From Planctomycetota bacterium (GTDB lineage: Bacteria; Planctomycetota; B15-G4), in NCBI GenBank assembly GCA_029259745.1, contig JAJDEO010000048.1, forward strand, positions 62,001 through 126,000: DNA of 64,000 nt. Reading direction: 5' to 3'. The position numbers were made by a program, and so were the translations under genes. Within the stretch, counting starts at the first letter, position 1; the number at the start of each line of letters is the position of its first letter. This document shows, one piece after another, positions 24,036 to 32,237 of the stretch. A model generated the notes under the pieces. The model did no database searches, had not been told where the DNA came from, and saw nothing but the letters and a program-made list of their open reading frames with translations.

Positions 24036-24982
24036 GAGAAGCGCGGGCTCACGCCGTCGACGGAGCACTCCGTGCACGTCGCGCACACCGCGGGCAGGTC
24101 GCCCGATCGATGGCGTTCGCGCAGTGCGCGCCACGCGTCGGAGCGATAGAGGTCGCGCGGCGTGGCGTCGTCGATGTGACCGAGCGCAAGCTCGCCGCGC
24201 ACGTCGGCACAACACGTCGTCACACGCCCATCGCTCAGCACGACCATGAGTCCGCGCGAGGGTTCGCGGCAGGCACTCGCGCGCACACCGTCCGTCATGC
24301 GCGGGATGAACTGCACGCGATCACACAGTGGAGCGATGCGCGCTGCGAAGGCTCCGAGTTCATCCGCGACGTCCGTGTCGACCACCATCGAGATGTCGAG
24401 CGCCGTGGCGAGACGGTCGCGCTGCTGCACGGCGCGCGCGTCCGCGAGGCGCGCGAGGATGGCCGCTTGTCCGTAGCCGCGACGCTCGCGGTGGACGCTC
24501 TCGTCGCCATCGAGCGAGACCGTCAGGCGCGTGAGCCCGGCGGCAGCGAGGCGCTCGAAGCGGGCGGCGTCGAGCAGCGTGCCGTTGGTGGTGAGGTAGC
24601 TGCGGATGCCGCGCGCGGTCGCGAGGGCGATGGCCTCGTCGAGGTGCGGGTAGAGCAGCGGCTCGCCCCACTGGAAGGGCAGCAGCGTCGTGAGCCCCGG
24701 CGTGTCGTCGAGCAGCCGCTCGAGGCGCTCGAGCGGCAGGTCGGTGGCCGGACGGCCGAGGTCGCGGTTCACGTCGCAATAGCTACACGCGACGTTGCAG
24801 CGGCTCGTCAGCTCGACGTTGAGTGTGGTGAGGCGCGGCGGGAGGCCCGTGCGAAAGGCCAACTCGTTCCAGGCGGCTGCTCCGAGGCTGGCGACATCGG
24901 GATGGCGGACCGCGAGGAACTCCCCGAGGTCGGGCTTGCGCAGGTAGACGCGCGCGATCGTCGACAGCAGGCGGGCTCTCAC
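24032..24982 (-). CDS. Radical SAM/SPASM-like protein, enzyme 1
   Basis: 316 residues if started at GTG 24982, which has GGAGGAGG a few bases upstream; GTG 25021 in the same frame would add 13 residues. The motif TSRCNVACSYCDVNRD (about 59-74) carries C-x3-C-x2-C. FQWGEPLLYPHLDEAIALA matches the GGEPLL region with WGE. The C-terminus has TTCCADVRGELALGHIDD and CATCTECSVDG, a SPASM-like auxiliary cluster site. It leads the operon radical SAM - GT9 - radical SAM - GT-C, all with overlapping starts. Substrate unknown; glycan or peptide modification of the envelope is an inference from neighbours. Confidence 0.82.
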   Translation of the reverse strand: MRARLLSTIARVYLRKPDLGEFLAVRHPDVASLGAAAWNELAFRTGLPPRLTTLNVELTSRCNVACSYCDVNRDLGRPATDLPLERLERLLDDTPGLTTLLPFQWGEPLLYPHLDEAIALATARGIRSYLTTNGTLLDAARFERLAAAGLTRLTVSLDGDESVHRERRGYGQAAILARLADARAVQQRDRLATALDISMVVDTDVADELGAFAARIAPLCDRVQFIPRMTDGVRASACREPSRGLMVVLSDGRVTTCCADVRGELALGHIDDATPRDLYRSDAWRALRERHRSGDLPAVCATCTECSVDGVSPRFS

Positions 24983-25002
24983 GGTGCCATCCTCCTCCGG
25001 GA

Positions 25003-25203
25003 TCACGCTGGGATCAAACACGCAGGCCCACGCAGCCCGTGGACTCGGCCCCGGTCGACGGCGTGGCGGGCGCGGATCCGACGGCCGTCTCGGGCATCAC
25101 ATCGTCTCATGACGATCGTGCCGGCGGGGTGGTCGACTTCGAACACGCAGCGGTCGTCAGCGGAGACCGTCGCTCCGCGGCGGTCGCAGTAGATCGGCGC
25201 CAG
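25003..25203 (-). pseudogene. Possible small coding remnant ahead of the radical SAM operon
   Basis: On the minus strand a 66-codon frame ends at TGA 25005-25003. Its first 30 codons have almost only G or C in third position and read like protein (LAPIYCDRRGATVSADDRCV, VFEVDHPAGTIVM), including two cysteines. There is no ATG; CTG 25203 or GTG 25146 would have to serve. The second half loses the codon bias. It could be a decayed gene tail, a short leader peptide or chance. I rank chance or decay as most likely. Confidence 0.25.
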
Positions 25204-25213
25204 AAGTCCAGGC

Positions 25214-25219
25214 TATGCT
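25214..25219 (+). promoter_or_regulatory. Candidate -10 element of a leaderless transcript
   Basis: TATGCT ends 6 bases before the ATG at 25226. No ribosome-binding sequence fits in the space, so transcription probably begins at or next to the start codon. Four other genes in the window show the same arrangement (30954, 39076, 44467, 44647). Confidence 0.5.
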
Positions 25220-25225
25220 CACCCC

Positions 25226-26611
25226 ATGCCACGCCGCCTCCTCGTGCTCGATGTCGTCGGCCTCACTCCCGCGCTCATGGGGCCGCGCCTGCGGGCTCTG
25301 GCGGACCAGGGCTGGACACGGACCCTGCGCCCCGAGTTCCCCGCCGTCACCTGCACGTCGCAGGCCGCGATGCTCACCGGCGGCCGTGCCGACCACCACG
25401 GGATCGTCGCCAACGGGTGGTACTTCCGCGACCTCTCCGAGATCTGGTTCTGGCGCCAAAGCAACCGGCTCGTCCAGGGCGAGAAGGTCTGGGAGACGGC
25501 CCGCCGCCAGCGTCCCGACCTCAAAGTGGCCAAGTTGTTCTGGTGGTACAACATGTACTCGAGCGCCGACGTGGCCGTCACGCCGCGGCCCGAATACCCG
25601 GCCGACGGGCGCAAGATCCCGGGCGTCTACACCCAACCGCACGCGCTGCGCGGTGAACTCGAGAAGCACTTCGGCGCGTTCCCGCTGTTCCGTTTCTGGG
25701 GACCGGCCGCCGACATCTCCTCGTCGGCCTGGATCGCGGAGTCGTCGCGCTACGTCATGGCGCAGGAACGCCCCGATCTCGCGCTCGTCTACCTGCCGCA
25801 CCTCGACTACGTCCTCCAGCAGAAGGGGCCCGATCATCCCGACGTCGCGAGCCACGTGGCGGACGTCGATCGGCTCGCCGGTGATCTCATCGACACCGCG
25901 CAGGCGATGGACATGGAGGTGCTCGTCGTCTCGGAGTACGGGATCGGCGAGGTGTCACGCGTCGTGCATCCCAACCGCGCTCTGCGCAAGGCCGGCTTCC
26001 TCTCGGCGCTCTGGCAGGATTCGGTCGGCGAGACGCTCGACGCCGGAGCCTCGCGCGCCTTCGCCGTCTGCGATCACCAGTGTGCGCACGTCTACGTCGC
26101 CGACCCGGTCGACGTCGCGCCGGTGCGCGCGGTGCTCGAGAGGCTCGACGGTGTTGCGCGCATCTGGTCGGGCGACGAGCGCGCGGCCATCGGCCAGACC
26201 CACGAGCGCGCGGGCGAGCTCGTGCTCGAGTCGGCGCCCGACGCGTGGTTCGCCTATCCCTATTGGCTCGACGACGACCGCGCACCCGACTTCGCGCGCA
26301 CCGTCGACATCCACCGCAAGCCCGGCTACGACCCGGCCGAACTCTTCCTTGATCCCGCCCTCGCGGCGCCCAAGCTGCGCATCGCGCGACGTCTCATCGC
26401 CAAGAAGCTTGGCTTCCGAACGTTGCTCGACGTCATCCCGCTCGACGCCTCGCTCGTGCGCGGTTCGCACGGGCACGTGCCGACTGATCCCGCGCTGCAT
26501 CCGGCCATCATCGGCACGCGCGGTGTGGCGATGCCGGACGGGGACGACGCGACGTTGACGTCCGTGCATGGCGCGATCCTCTCGACGTTGCTTGGTGAGG
26601 TCGCGACGTGA
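25226..26611 (+). CDS. Alkaline phosphatase superfamily phosphodiesterase
   Basis: 461 residues, soluble, no signal peptide. The nucleotide pyrophosphatase/phosphodiesterase fold shows as LLVLDVVGLTPALMG (first metal aspartate at 9), the nucleophile region EFPAVTCTSQAAMLTGG (about 37-53), YLPHLDYVLQQKGPDHPDV (about 190-208), and SLVRGSHGHVPTDP near the C-terminus. Where most family members have SDHG this one has VVSEYGIGE. It would hydrolyse phosphodiester or pyrophosphate bonds; the substrate is unknown. It is translationally coupled (GTGA) to a NAD kinase gene, which might hint at nucleotide metabolism. Confidence 0.82.
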   Translation: MPRRLLVLDVVGLTPALMGPRLRALADQGWTRTLRPEFPAVTCTSQAAMLTGGRADHHGIVANGWYFRDLSEIWFWRQSNRLVQGEKVWETARRQRPDLKVAKLFWWYNMYSSADVAVTPRPEYPADGRKIPGVYTQPHALRGELEKHFGAFPLFRFWGPAADISSSAWIAESSRYVMAQERPDLALVYLPHLDYVLQQKGPDHPDVASHVADVDRLAGDLIDTAQAMDMEVLVVSEYGIGEVSRVVHPNRALRKAGFLSALWQDSVGETLDAGASRAFAVCDHQCAHVYVADPVDVAPVRAVLERLDGVARIWSGDERAAIGQTHERAGELVLESAPDAWFAYPYWLDDDRAPDFARTVDIHRKPGYDPAELFLDPALAAPKLRIARRLIAKKLGFRTLLDVIPLDASLVRGSHGHVPTDPALHPAIIGTRGVAMPDGDDATLTSVHGAILSTLLGEVAT

Positions 26612-27369
26612 GCGCGCTCCGGGTTGCCGTCGCGGGGGATGATCGCGCCGAGGCCGCTGCGGCCGTGCAGCGCGCGGGGGCGCTGGTCGTCGACGAGAAC
26701 CCCGACGTCGTGCTCACGCACGGCGGCGATGGATCGCTGCTGCGCGCCGAACGGATCTGGCCGCAGGTGCCGAAGATGCCGGTGCGCCTTTCGCGCAAGA
26801 CGGCCCCGTGTCCGTTGCACGGAATCGACGACGTGCTCGCGCGCCTTCAAGGGCATGTCCTCGAGGAGGTCAACCTGGGCATGCTCGAGCTCGCCCTCGG
26901 TCGCGCGCGCTTCTACGCGATGAACGACATCGTCGTGCGGAACGCCAAGCCGACGGCCGCGATGCGCTTCTCGCTGACGGCGCGCGGTGGGGTCGGTCCG
27001 CTGCCCGACATCGTGCATGTCGGCGACGGACTCGTCGCCGCAACGGCCTACGGGAGCACGGCGTACTTCCACAGCGTCAGTCGGACGCGCATCGCTGAGG
27101 GCTGGGGGGTCGCGTTCAACAACGTGAGTACGCCGGCCGAGCCGATCGTGATTGCGGGTTCGACGCCGGGCGACGCGATCGAGGTGCAGGTCATCCGGGG
27201 TCCCGCGTTCGTCGTCTACGACAACGACGAGCGCATGCCGGTGCTCCGCGAAGGTCACCACCTCACGATCGGCCCCGCTCGACGCGTGGTCACCGTGTTG
27301 GGGCTCGACGCTTTGGCCTGTCAGGAGTGTCGGCGTCTCGCGGACGGGGAAACCTTCAACCCGCACTGA
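26608..27369 (+). CDS. NAD kinase-like protein
   Basis: 253 residues, GTG overlapping the previous stop. It carries the NAD kinase signature LTHGGDGSLLRAER (GGDGS at 39-43), FYAMNDIVVRN with the conserved NE/ND position, and GDGLVAATAYGSTAYFHS, which matches the TPTGSTAY region. Two changes are visible: NEV is ND(I), and TPTGST is TAYGST. The family phosphorylates NAD to NADP with ATP or polyphosphate in the cytoplasm. The protein is a little short at its N-terminus compared with E. coli NadK. It converges with the poly(A) polymerase-like gene. Confidence 0.85.
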   Translation: MSALRVAVAGDDRAEAAAAVQRAGALVVDENPDVVLTHGGDGSLLRAERIWPQVPKMPVRLSRKTAPCPLHGIDDVLARLQGHVLEEVNLGMLELALGRARFYAMNDIVVRNAKPTAAMRFSLTARGGVGPLPDIVHVGDGLVAATAYGSTAYFHSVSRTRIAEGWGVAFNNVSTPAEPIVIAGSTPGDAIEVQVIRGPAFVVYDNDERMPVLREGHHLTIGPARRVVTVLGLDALACQECRRLADGETFNPH

Positions 27370-27444
27370 GCCGGGGCCAACCCGGGTTCGTCATGGACGA
27401 CCGCAGCAGATCGTCCGTGAATCATCCGGGCTAAGCGACGCGGC

Positions 27445-29853
27445 TCACCAGTCGAAGAAGTCCTCGACGTCCTCGGGGTGACGCTGGCCGAAGCTGTCGT
27501 CCTTCTTCTCCGTCTCTGACGAGGCGGGCTTCGACCTGCTGCGCGGCGGACGCTTCTTCGTCGGCTTGCGCGCCTCGCCGCTGCCTTCGCCGCGGCGTTG
27601 AGCGCCACGTCCGGACGTCTTCTTCGTGCTCCGCTTGCGCTTCGAGGATGGCGAGCCTTGCTTGCTGCGCGACTTCTCGGTGTTCGCGGAGTTGCCGTCC
27701 TTGTTGGCGCCGTCCTCGGTCGATGCCGAATCGCTCGCACCTCCCGAGCCCGAGCGACGACGTCGGCCGCCGCGGCGGCGGCGCTTCGCGCGCGGACGCT
27801 CGGACGTGGCGTCGCCGTCGGTCGTGCCGTCGTCGTCGTTGACGGCCTCGCCGCTCGCGTCAGCCGCTGCGGCGTTCTTCGCTGCGGAGGACGCCTGCTC
27901 GTCGGAGGGCGCCGTGTTGTTCGACGTGCCGCGCTCGTCAGCTGCATCGGCGGACGTCGTCTCGGCGTCCCCGTCGTGCCGCTCGGCACCGTCTTGGGCT
28001 GCCTCGTTGCCGCCGCGGACGCGGTGGATCAGTCGTCGCACGAGCCCCTTGATGCCGGAGCGGCCGCGCGGCTCGTCGCTCGTGGCGGCGGCTTCCTCGC
28101 CGGTCACCTCGGCGTTCGGCGGCACGTTGACGGGCGTCTCGTCGACAGACGTCGCGTTGGCACGAGCCTCGTCGACGCCCTGCTCGACTTTGCGAGCAGC
28201 GGGTTTCTTTTTTCTCGTCGTCTCGGCGCGGTCGCGCTCGCGGTCGGTCTCTTCGGGCTTGTCGGTGGTGGTGTCGCCGGTCTTGTCCTGCGGCTGACGG
28301 CCCTGGCGCGCCTCGCCCTGCTCGCCGCCCTGCTCGTCTGGACGCGCGCGGCGACTACGTGAACGCCGTCCGCCGCGACGCCGGCGCCGCTTCGGCCGTG
28401 GCTCGTCGTCGCTCTTCTCCGACGTTTCCGCGGCAGCCGACTTCGCGACGGTCGGCGGCTGGGGATCGAGCGCGGCCAGGCGGTATGCCCAACGCGCGTG
28501 GAGTTCGGGGTCGCTGATTCCGGCGCGCGACAGCAGGTGCAGCAGCTGGATTGCGTCGCGCGTCGCCGAACGCTTGAGGTATTCCTGGATGCGCACACGA
28601 CGGCTGCGTCGGTTGCGCTCGAGCCGCAACAGCGTCGCGAGGAGCTGCTTCACTTCCGCCACGTCCTTGCGCGGAATGCTCATGCGCTGGGCGGCAGGCG
28701 TGATGACATCGCGTGCCACGGCGACGGGGTCGGAGCCGTCTTCGAGTGACCCGCGCCAGACCGGGCAGAACAGCGCGGCGAGCAGGAAGCCATTCGAGAG
28801 CTTGCGGCGCCCGCCGTCGAGCATGTCGATCGCAGCGCCGAGTGCGCGCAGTTCGTCGCGGTTCTGATTCCAGTAGGGCGCGACCTCGGGCAGCAGATAC
28901 GTGAGCAGGTCGTACTCGACGAGCATGTCGAGGGCGCGCTCAGCGTTGCCGCACGTCAGGAACTTGTAGATCTCCTCGAGCACGCGGGGTGCGGCGCTGC
29001 GTTCGATGAGGTGCGCGCAGGAGCGCATTGCGGCGTCGAGTTCGTCGTCGAGATGCAGGTCGAGGCGGCTCGTGAACTTCACGGCGCGCAGCATGCGGAC
29101 GGGGTCTTCGGCAAGCCGGATGGGTGCATCGCCGATCGTGCGCATGACGCGGTCGGTCAGGTCCTGGACACCACCGACGTAGTCGATGACCTCTTCCTTC
29201 GTGACGTCGTAGAGCAGCGCGTTGATCGTGAAGTCGCGCCGGATGACGTCTTCCTCGGCCGTGCCGAACTCGTTGTCGCGCACGATGAGCAGCCCGTCGC
29301 GCTCGGCCGTGTCAGGCGCATCGTCGCCGCGGCGACGACGACGGCGGCCGCGTCGGCGGCGACCGTCACGCGACTCGCGTGAGTTGTCGCGGTCGTCGCG
29401 GTCCTCGTCGTCGCGCGCGGCGTCCCGCTCGGGCGCGGTCTCCTCGGATACGGTCTCCTCGGATGCGTCGGTCACCTCGGCGGCACGGGCTTCGTCCTCG
29501 GACTCGGGCGCATTGCCGGGATTGTCGTCTGACGATTCCTCGGCCTCGTCGGGCGTGCGTCGGAACGTCGCCACCTCGATGATGTTGCTGCCGAAATGGA
29601 CGTGCGCGAGCTTGAAGCGGCGCCCGATGATGCGGCTGTTTCGGAAGACCCGCCGGATCTGGCGTGGTCGGGCCTCGGTCGAGACGTCGAAGTCTTTCGG
29701 GATGAGACCGGCGAGAAGATCGCGAACACAGCCACCGACGAGATAGGACTCGAAGCCCTGGTCTTGGAGGCGTGTGACGACGCGAACAGCGTCGGGATCG
29801 AGGCTCGCGGGGAAGATGATCGTGTTACGGAAGCGCTGCGGCTCTTGCGTCAT
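27445..29853 (-). CDS. pcnB: Poly(A) polymerase / CCA-adding enzyme family protein with disordered insert and tail
   Basis: 802 residues from ATG 29853. The class II nucleotidyltransferase head is intact: YLVGGCVRDLLAGLIPKDFD with GG at 40-41 and the metal pair D54/D56, then EEDVIRRDFTINALLYD and IRLAEDPVRMLRAVKF. The head is split by about 83 inserted residues (103-185), first acidic, then arginine blocks such as RRRRGRRRRRR. After the helical domains (to about 475) comes a disordered tail of about 325 residues with more basic clusters (KRRRRRGGRRSRSRR). A second enzyme of the superfamily (39142-40389) looks like the CCA enzyme, so this one is likelier to be poly(A) polymerase. Confidence 0.85.
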   Translation of the reverse strand: MTQEPQRFRNTIIFPASLDPDAVRVVTRLQDQGFESYLVGGCVRDLLAGLIPKDFDVSTEARPRQIRRVFRNSRIIGRRFKLAHVHFGSNIIEVATFRRTPDEAEESSDDNPGNAPESEDEARAAEVTDASEETVSEETAPERDAARDDEDRDDRDNSRESRDGRRRRGRRRRRRGDDAPDTAERDGLLIVRDNEFGTAEEDVIRRDFTINALLYDVTKEEVIDYVGGVQDLTDRVMRTIGDAPIRLAEDPVRMLRAVKFTSRLDLHLDDELDAAMRSCAHLIERSAAPRVLEEIYKFLTCGNAERALDMLVEYDLLTYLLPEVAPYWNQNRDELRALGAAIDMLDGGRRKLSNGFLLAALFCPVWRGSLEDGSDPVAVARDVITPAAQRMSIPRKDVAEVKQLLATLLRLERNRRSRRVRIQEYLKRSATRDAIQLLHLLSRAGISDPELHARWAYRLAALDPQPPTVAKSAAAETSEKSDDEPRPKRRRRRGGRRSRSRRARPDEQGGEQGEARQGRQPQDKTGDTTTDKPEETDRERDRAETTRKKKPAARKVEQGVDEARANATSVDETPVNVPPNAEVTGEEAAATSDEPRGRSGIKGLVRRLIHRVRGGNEAAQDGAERHDGDAETTSADAADERGTSNNTAPSDEQASSAAKNAAAADASGEAVNDDDGTTDGDATSERPRAKRRRRGGRRRRSGSGGASDSASTEDGANKDGNSANTEKSRSKQGSPSSKRKRSTKKTSGRGAQRRGEGSGEARKPTKKRPPRSRSKPASSETEKKDDSFGQRHPEDVEDFFDW

Positions 29854-30092
29854 AGGGATATCAGAGATGGCCCACGGACGCGGGGCGCTCAGCGCACGCG
29901 ATCGGCAGGCGGGTTCGACAAAGCCAGGCACATCACCTTCGAGGACGCATCGACGCGTGAAACGACGCGCGACACTGTGCTCCCGAGGCGGCCCGTGGAA
30001 CTCGGACGACAGGTCGAGGATACCGACTCCATGGGGCGATCGCAGCCGTGCGCCCCGAGGTTCTGCACAGGTTTTTCAGAGTTTCGAGCACC

Positions 30093-30878
30093 TCAGCTGC
30101 GAGCGGCTTCAATGAACTCGCGCGAGCGTTTGGCGTCGATACGGCCCGTAGATGGGTCCTTGAGTGCCGTGCCGACGAGGGCGCCCGAGCTGCGCGCGAG
30201 GATGTCTTGAATCGAGCCGACGTCAGTTCCACTCGCGGCAAGGGTGGGTGCGTCGATCGATTCGGCGACGGTCGCGAGCTGCTCGAGGTCGACGGCGCCG
30301 CCGGTGGCCGTGCCGGTGACGAGCACGGCATCGGCGCCCGAGCGCAGCACGAGATCCTGGGCCCGGATGTCCAGCGCGCGCGTGTCGAGCGACGTCGCGT
30401 GCTTGACGTCGACGTCGGCCAGGATGGCCACATCGATGCCCAGCGAGGCGCGTCGCCGGAGCAGCTCGTCGGCCTCGGTCTCGATGAGCCCTTGGTCGGT
30501 GACGGCGGCGCCCGCGAGGATGTTGACGCGGATGAATCCGGCTCCCGTGGCGGCAGCGATCGCGAGGGCCGAGAGGCCGTCGTTGCGCAGCACGTTGACG
30601 CCCACCGGGACGCCGAGCGCATCGACGACAGCGGCCACGATCACGGACATCGCCGCGACGGTCTCGGCGTCGACCCGCCCGCGGCGGAACGGCGCGTCGT
30701 AGAAGTTCTCGAGGATCACGGCCGAGAATCCGGCTTTCTCCAGCGTCAGGCTGTCCTCCACGGCCCGCTGACGAATCGTCGCAACGTCGAGCTCGGCGTT
30801 GGGCGCGGCCGGCAGGGCGGGAAGGTGGACGACGCCGATCAGCCAGGGGCGGTCGAGCGAGCGGAGGTCGGCGGCCAT
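30093..30878 (-). CDS. BtpA/SgcQ family TIM-barrel protein
   Basis: 261 residues from ATG 30878. Recognised by WLIGVVHLPALPAAPNAELD near the N-terminus, SAVILENFYDAPF (about 50-62), VGVNVLRNDGLSALAIAAAT (about 94-113), and GTDVGSIQDILARSSGALVGT toward the end, all along a TIM barrel. BtpA is needed for photosystem I stability in cyanobacteria, and SgcQ lies in a sugar locus; the reaction is not established. It is divergent from the M16 peptidase pair, with 75 bases between starts. No operon partner on its strand: the poly(A) polymerase gene starts 240 bases downstream. Confidence 0.85.
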   Translation of the reverse strand: MAADLRSLDRPWLIGVVHLPALPAAPNAELDVATIRQRAVEDSLTLEKAGFSAVILENFYDAPFRRGRVDAETVAAMSVIVAAVVDALGVPVGVNVLRNDGLSALAIAAATGAGFIRVNILAGAAVTDQGLIETEADELLRRRASLGIDVAILADVDVKHATSLDTRALDIRAQDLVLRSGADAVLVTGTATGGAVDLEQLATVAESIDAPTLAASGTDVGSIQDILARSSGALVGTALKDPSTGRIDAKRSREFIEAARS

Positions 30879-30940
30879 GTCGAGGTTCCGGCGGGGGAGG
30901 AGTGCGACGAGCATACTGTGGCCGACGCTCCGCTTTGCGC

Positions 30941-30946
30941 TACTCT
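30941..30946 (+). promoter_or_regulatory. Candidate -10 element of a leaderless transcript
   Basis: TACTCT ends 7 bases before ATG 30954, with no ribosome-binding sequence between. It would drive the coupled M16 peptidase pair and miaA. Confidence 0.4.
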
Positions 30947-30953
30947 CCGCGGC

Positions 30954-32237
30954 ATGACAGATGTTGCAGCCGACCCGTTCGAGACGATCACGACCCCCGA
31001 GGGCGTCGAGATCCACCTGGCTCGAACTGCCAAGTACAAGACGGTCCTCTTCCAGTGGAACGTCGAGGCGCCGATGGACGACGACGTCTCCGCGCGTGCG
31101 CTCCTCTCCGACCTCCTCTCGCGCGCCACGCGTCGCACGCCGGGGATGGCCGAGATGGCGGCGCGCTGCGAGGAGATGTACGCCACCGAGATCGTCTCCA
31201 ATGCCTACCGCCTCGGCGACCGCCAGGTTGTCAGCTTCGGCTTCGAGGCGATTGCCGATCGCTTCGCCGACGAGGGCCGTCGCGCGCTGTTCGCCGAGTG
31301 CGCGGGACTGCTCGACGAACACGTCAGCGACCCGCCGCTCGTCGACGGCGCCTTCCGTCCCGACCACTTCGAACAGGAACGCACGAACCTCGTGCGTGCG
31401 ATCGAAGGGCTCGACGACGACAAGAGCGCCTACGCCTTCCGCCAGCTCATGGCCGCACACCTGCCCGGCACGCCCTGGGCGCGTCATGCCTGGGGGACGG
31501 CCGACGAGGCGCGCGCACTCACCGAGCCCGACGTGCGTCGCGTTTGGCAAGACCTGCGGACGAAGCCGCCGGTCCGACTGTTCATCGTCGGCGAAGTCAC
31601 GCCCGACCAGGCCGTCGAAGCCGCGCGTCAGCTCAGCGGAGAAGGTCAGCGCGCGCCGCTTTGCGGTGCCGTGCAGCCACCGCCGATCGTCGCGCGTGAG
31701 GTCGTCGTGAAGCGTGAGAAGCAGCCCTTGTCGCAGAGCAAGCTCGGCCTCGCCTTCCGCATCGACCCGTCCGTGATCGGCAGCGCGGCGGCGCCGCTCT
31801 TTTCGATGGCCTTTGGCGGCGGGTCGCACTCGCGGCTCTTCAAGACGGTGCGCGAAGAGCACAGCTTGGCCTACTCGGTTCACGCCGGCGTGCTCGTCGA
31901 CGCGTCGAGCCTCGTCGTGCAGGCCGGTGTCGACGCACAGAACGCATCGAAGGCGCGCGACCTCGTCGTCGGCGAGCTGGAGCGTTTCGTGAACGACGGG
32001 ATCGGCGCCGAGGAACTCGACCTCTCGCGGCGCGCCCAGGTGCGACGTCTCGAGGCCTTACGCGACTCGCCCAACGGCTGGTGTCACTTCCGCCATGCCG
32101 CGCTCGTCAACGGTCGTCCGCACGATCTCGACGAGGCCGCCGAGCGCGTCGCCTCCGTGACGATCGACGACGTCGTCGCCATTGCCGCGGCCACGAAGCT
32201 CGACGCCGAATACCTGCTCGAAGGAACGACGCCATGA
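30954..32237 (+). CDS. M16 family peptidase-like protein, non-catalytic partner
   Basis: 427 residues from ATG 30954; a long upstream open frame overlaps btpA antisense and is rejected. The M16 fold is recognisable (DDDVSARALLSDLLSRATRR, LRTKPPVRLFIVGEVTPDQA, PLFSMAFGGGSHSRLFKTVREEHSLAYSVHAG), but the zinc motif HxxEH is missing from the N-terminal domain. That is the pattern of the YmfF-type subunit, which pairs with an active YmfH-type protein encoded next. YmfF/YmfH-like pairs process peptides or protein substrates; the target here is unknown. It overlaps the next gene by ATGA. Confidence 0.85.
   Translation: MTDVAADPFETITTPEGVEIHLARTAKYKTVLFQWNVEAPMDDDVSARALLSDLLSRATRRTPGMAEMAARCEEMYATEIVSNAYRLGDRQVVSFGFEAIADRFADEGRRALFAECAGLLDEHVSDPPLVDGAFRPDHFEQERTNLVRAIEGLDDDKSAYAFRQLMAAHLPGTPWARHAWGTADEARALTEPDVRRVWQDLRTKPPVRLFIVGEVTPDQAVEAARQLSGEGQRAPLCGAVQPPPIVAREVVVKREKQPLSQSKLGLAFRIDPSVIGSAAAPLFSMAFGGGSHSRLFKTVREEHSLAYSVHAGVLVDASSLVVQAGVDAQNASKARDLVVGELERFVNDGIGAEELDLSRRAQVRRLEALRDSPNGWCHFRHAALVNGRPHDLDEAAERVASVTIDDVVAIAAATKLDAEYLLEGTTP

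Noticed and set aside
30048..30953. Extension of the first M16 gene upstream to 30048
   Set aside because: It would overlap nearly all of btpA on the opposite strand and adds no M16 sequence. ATG 30954 lies just after a -10 element.
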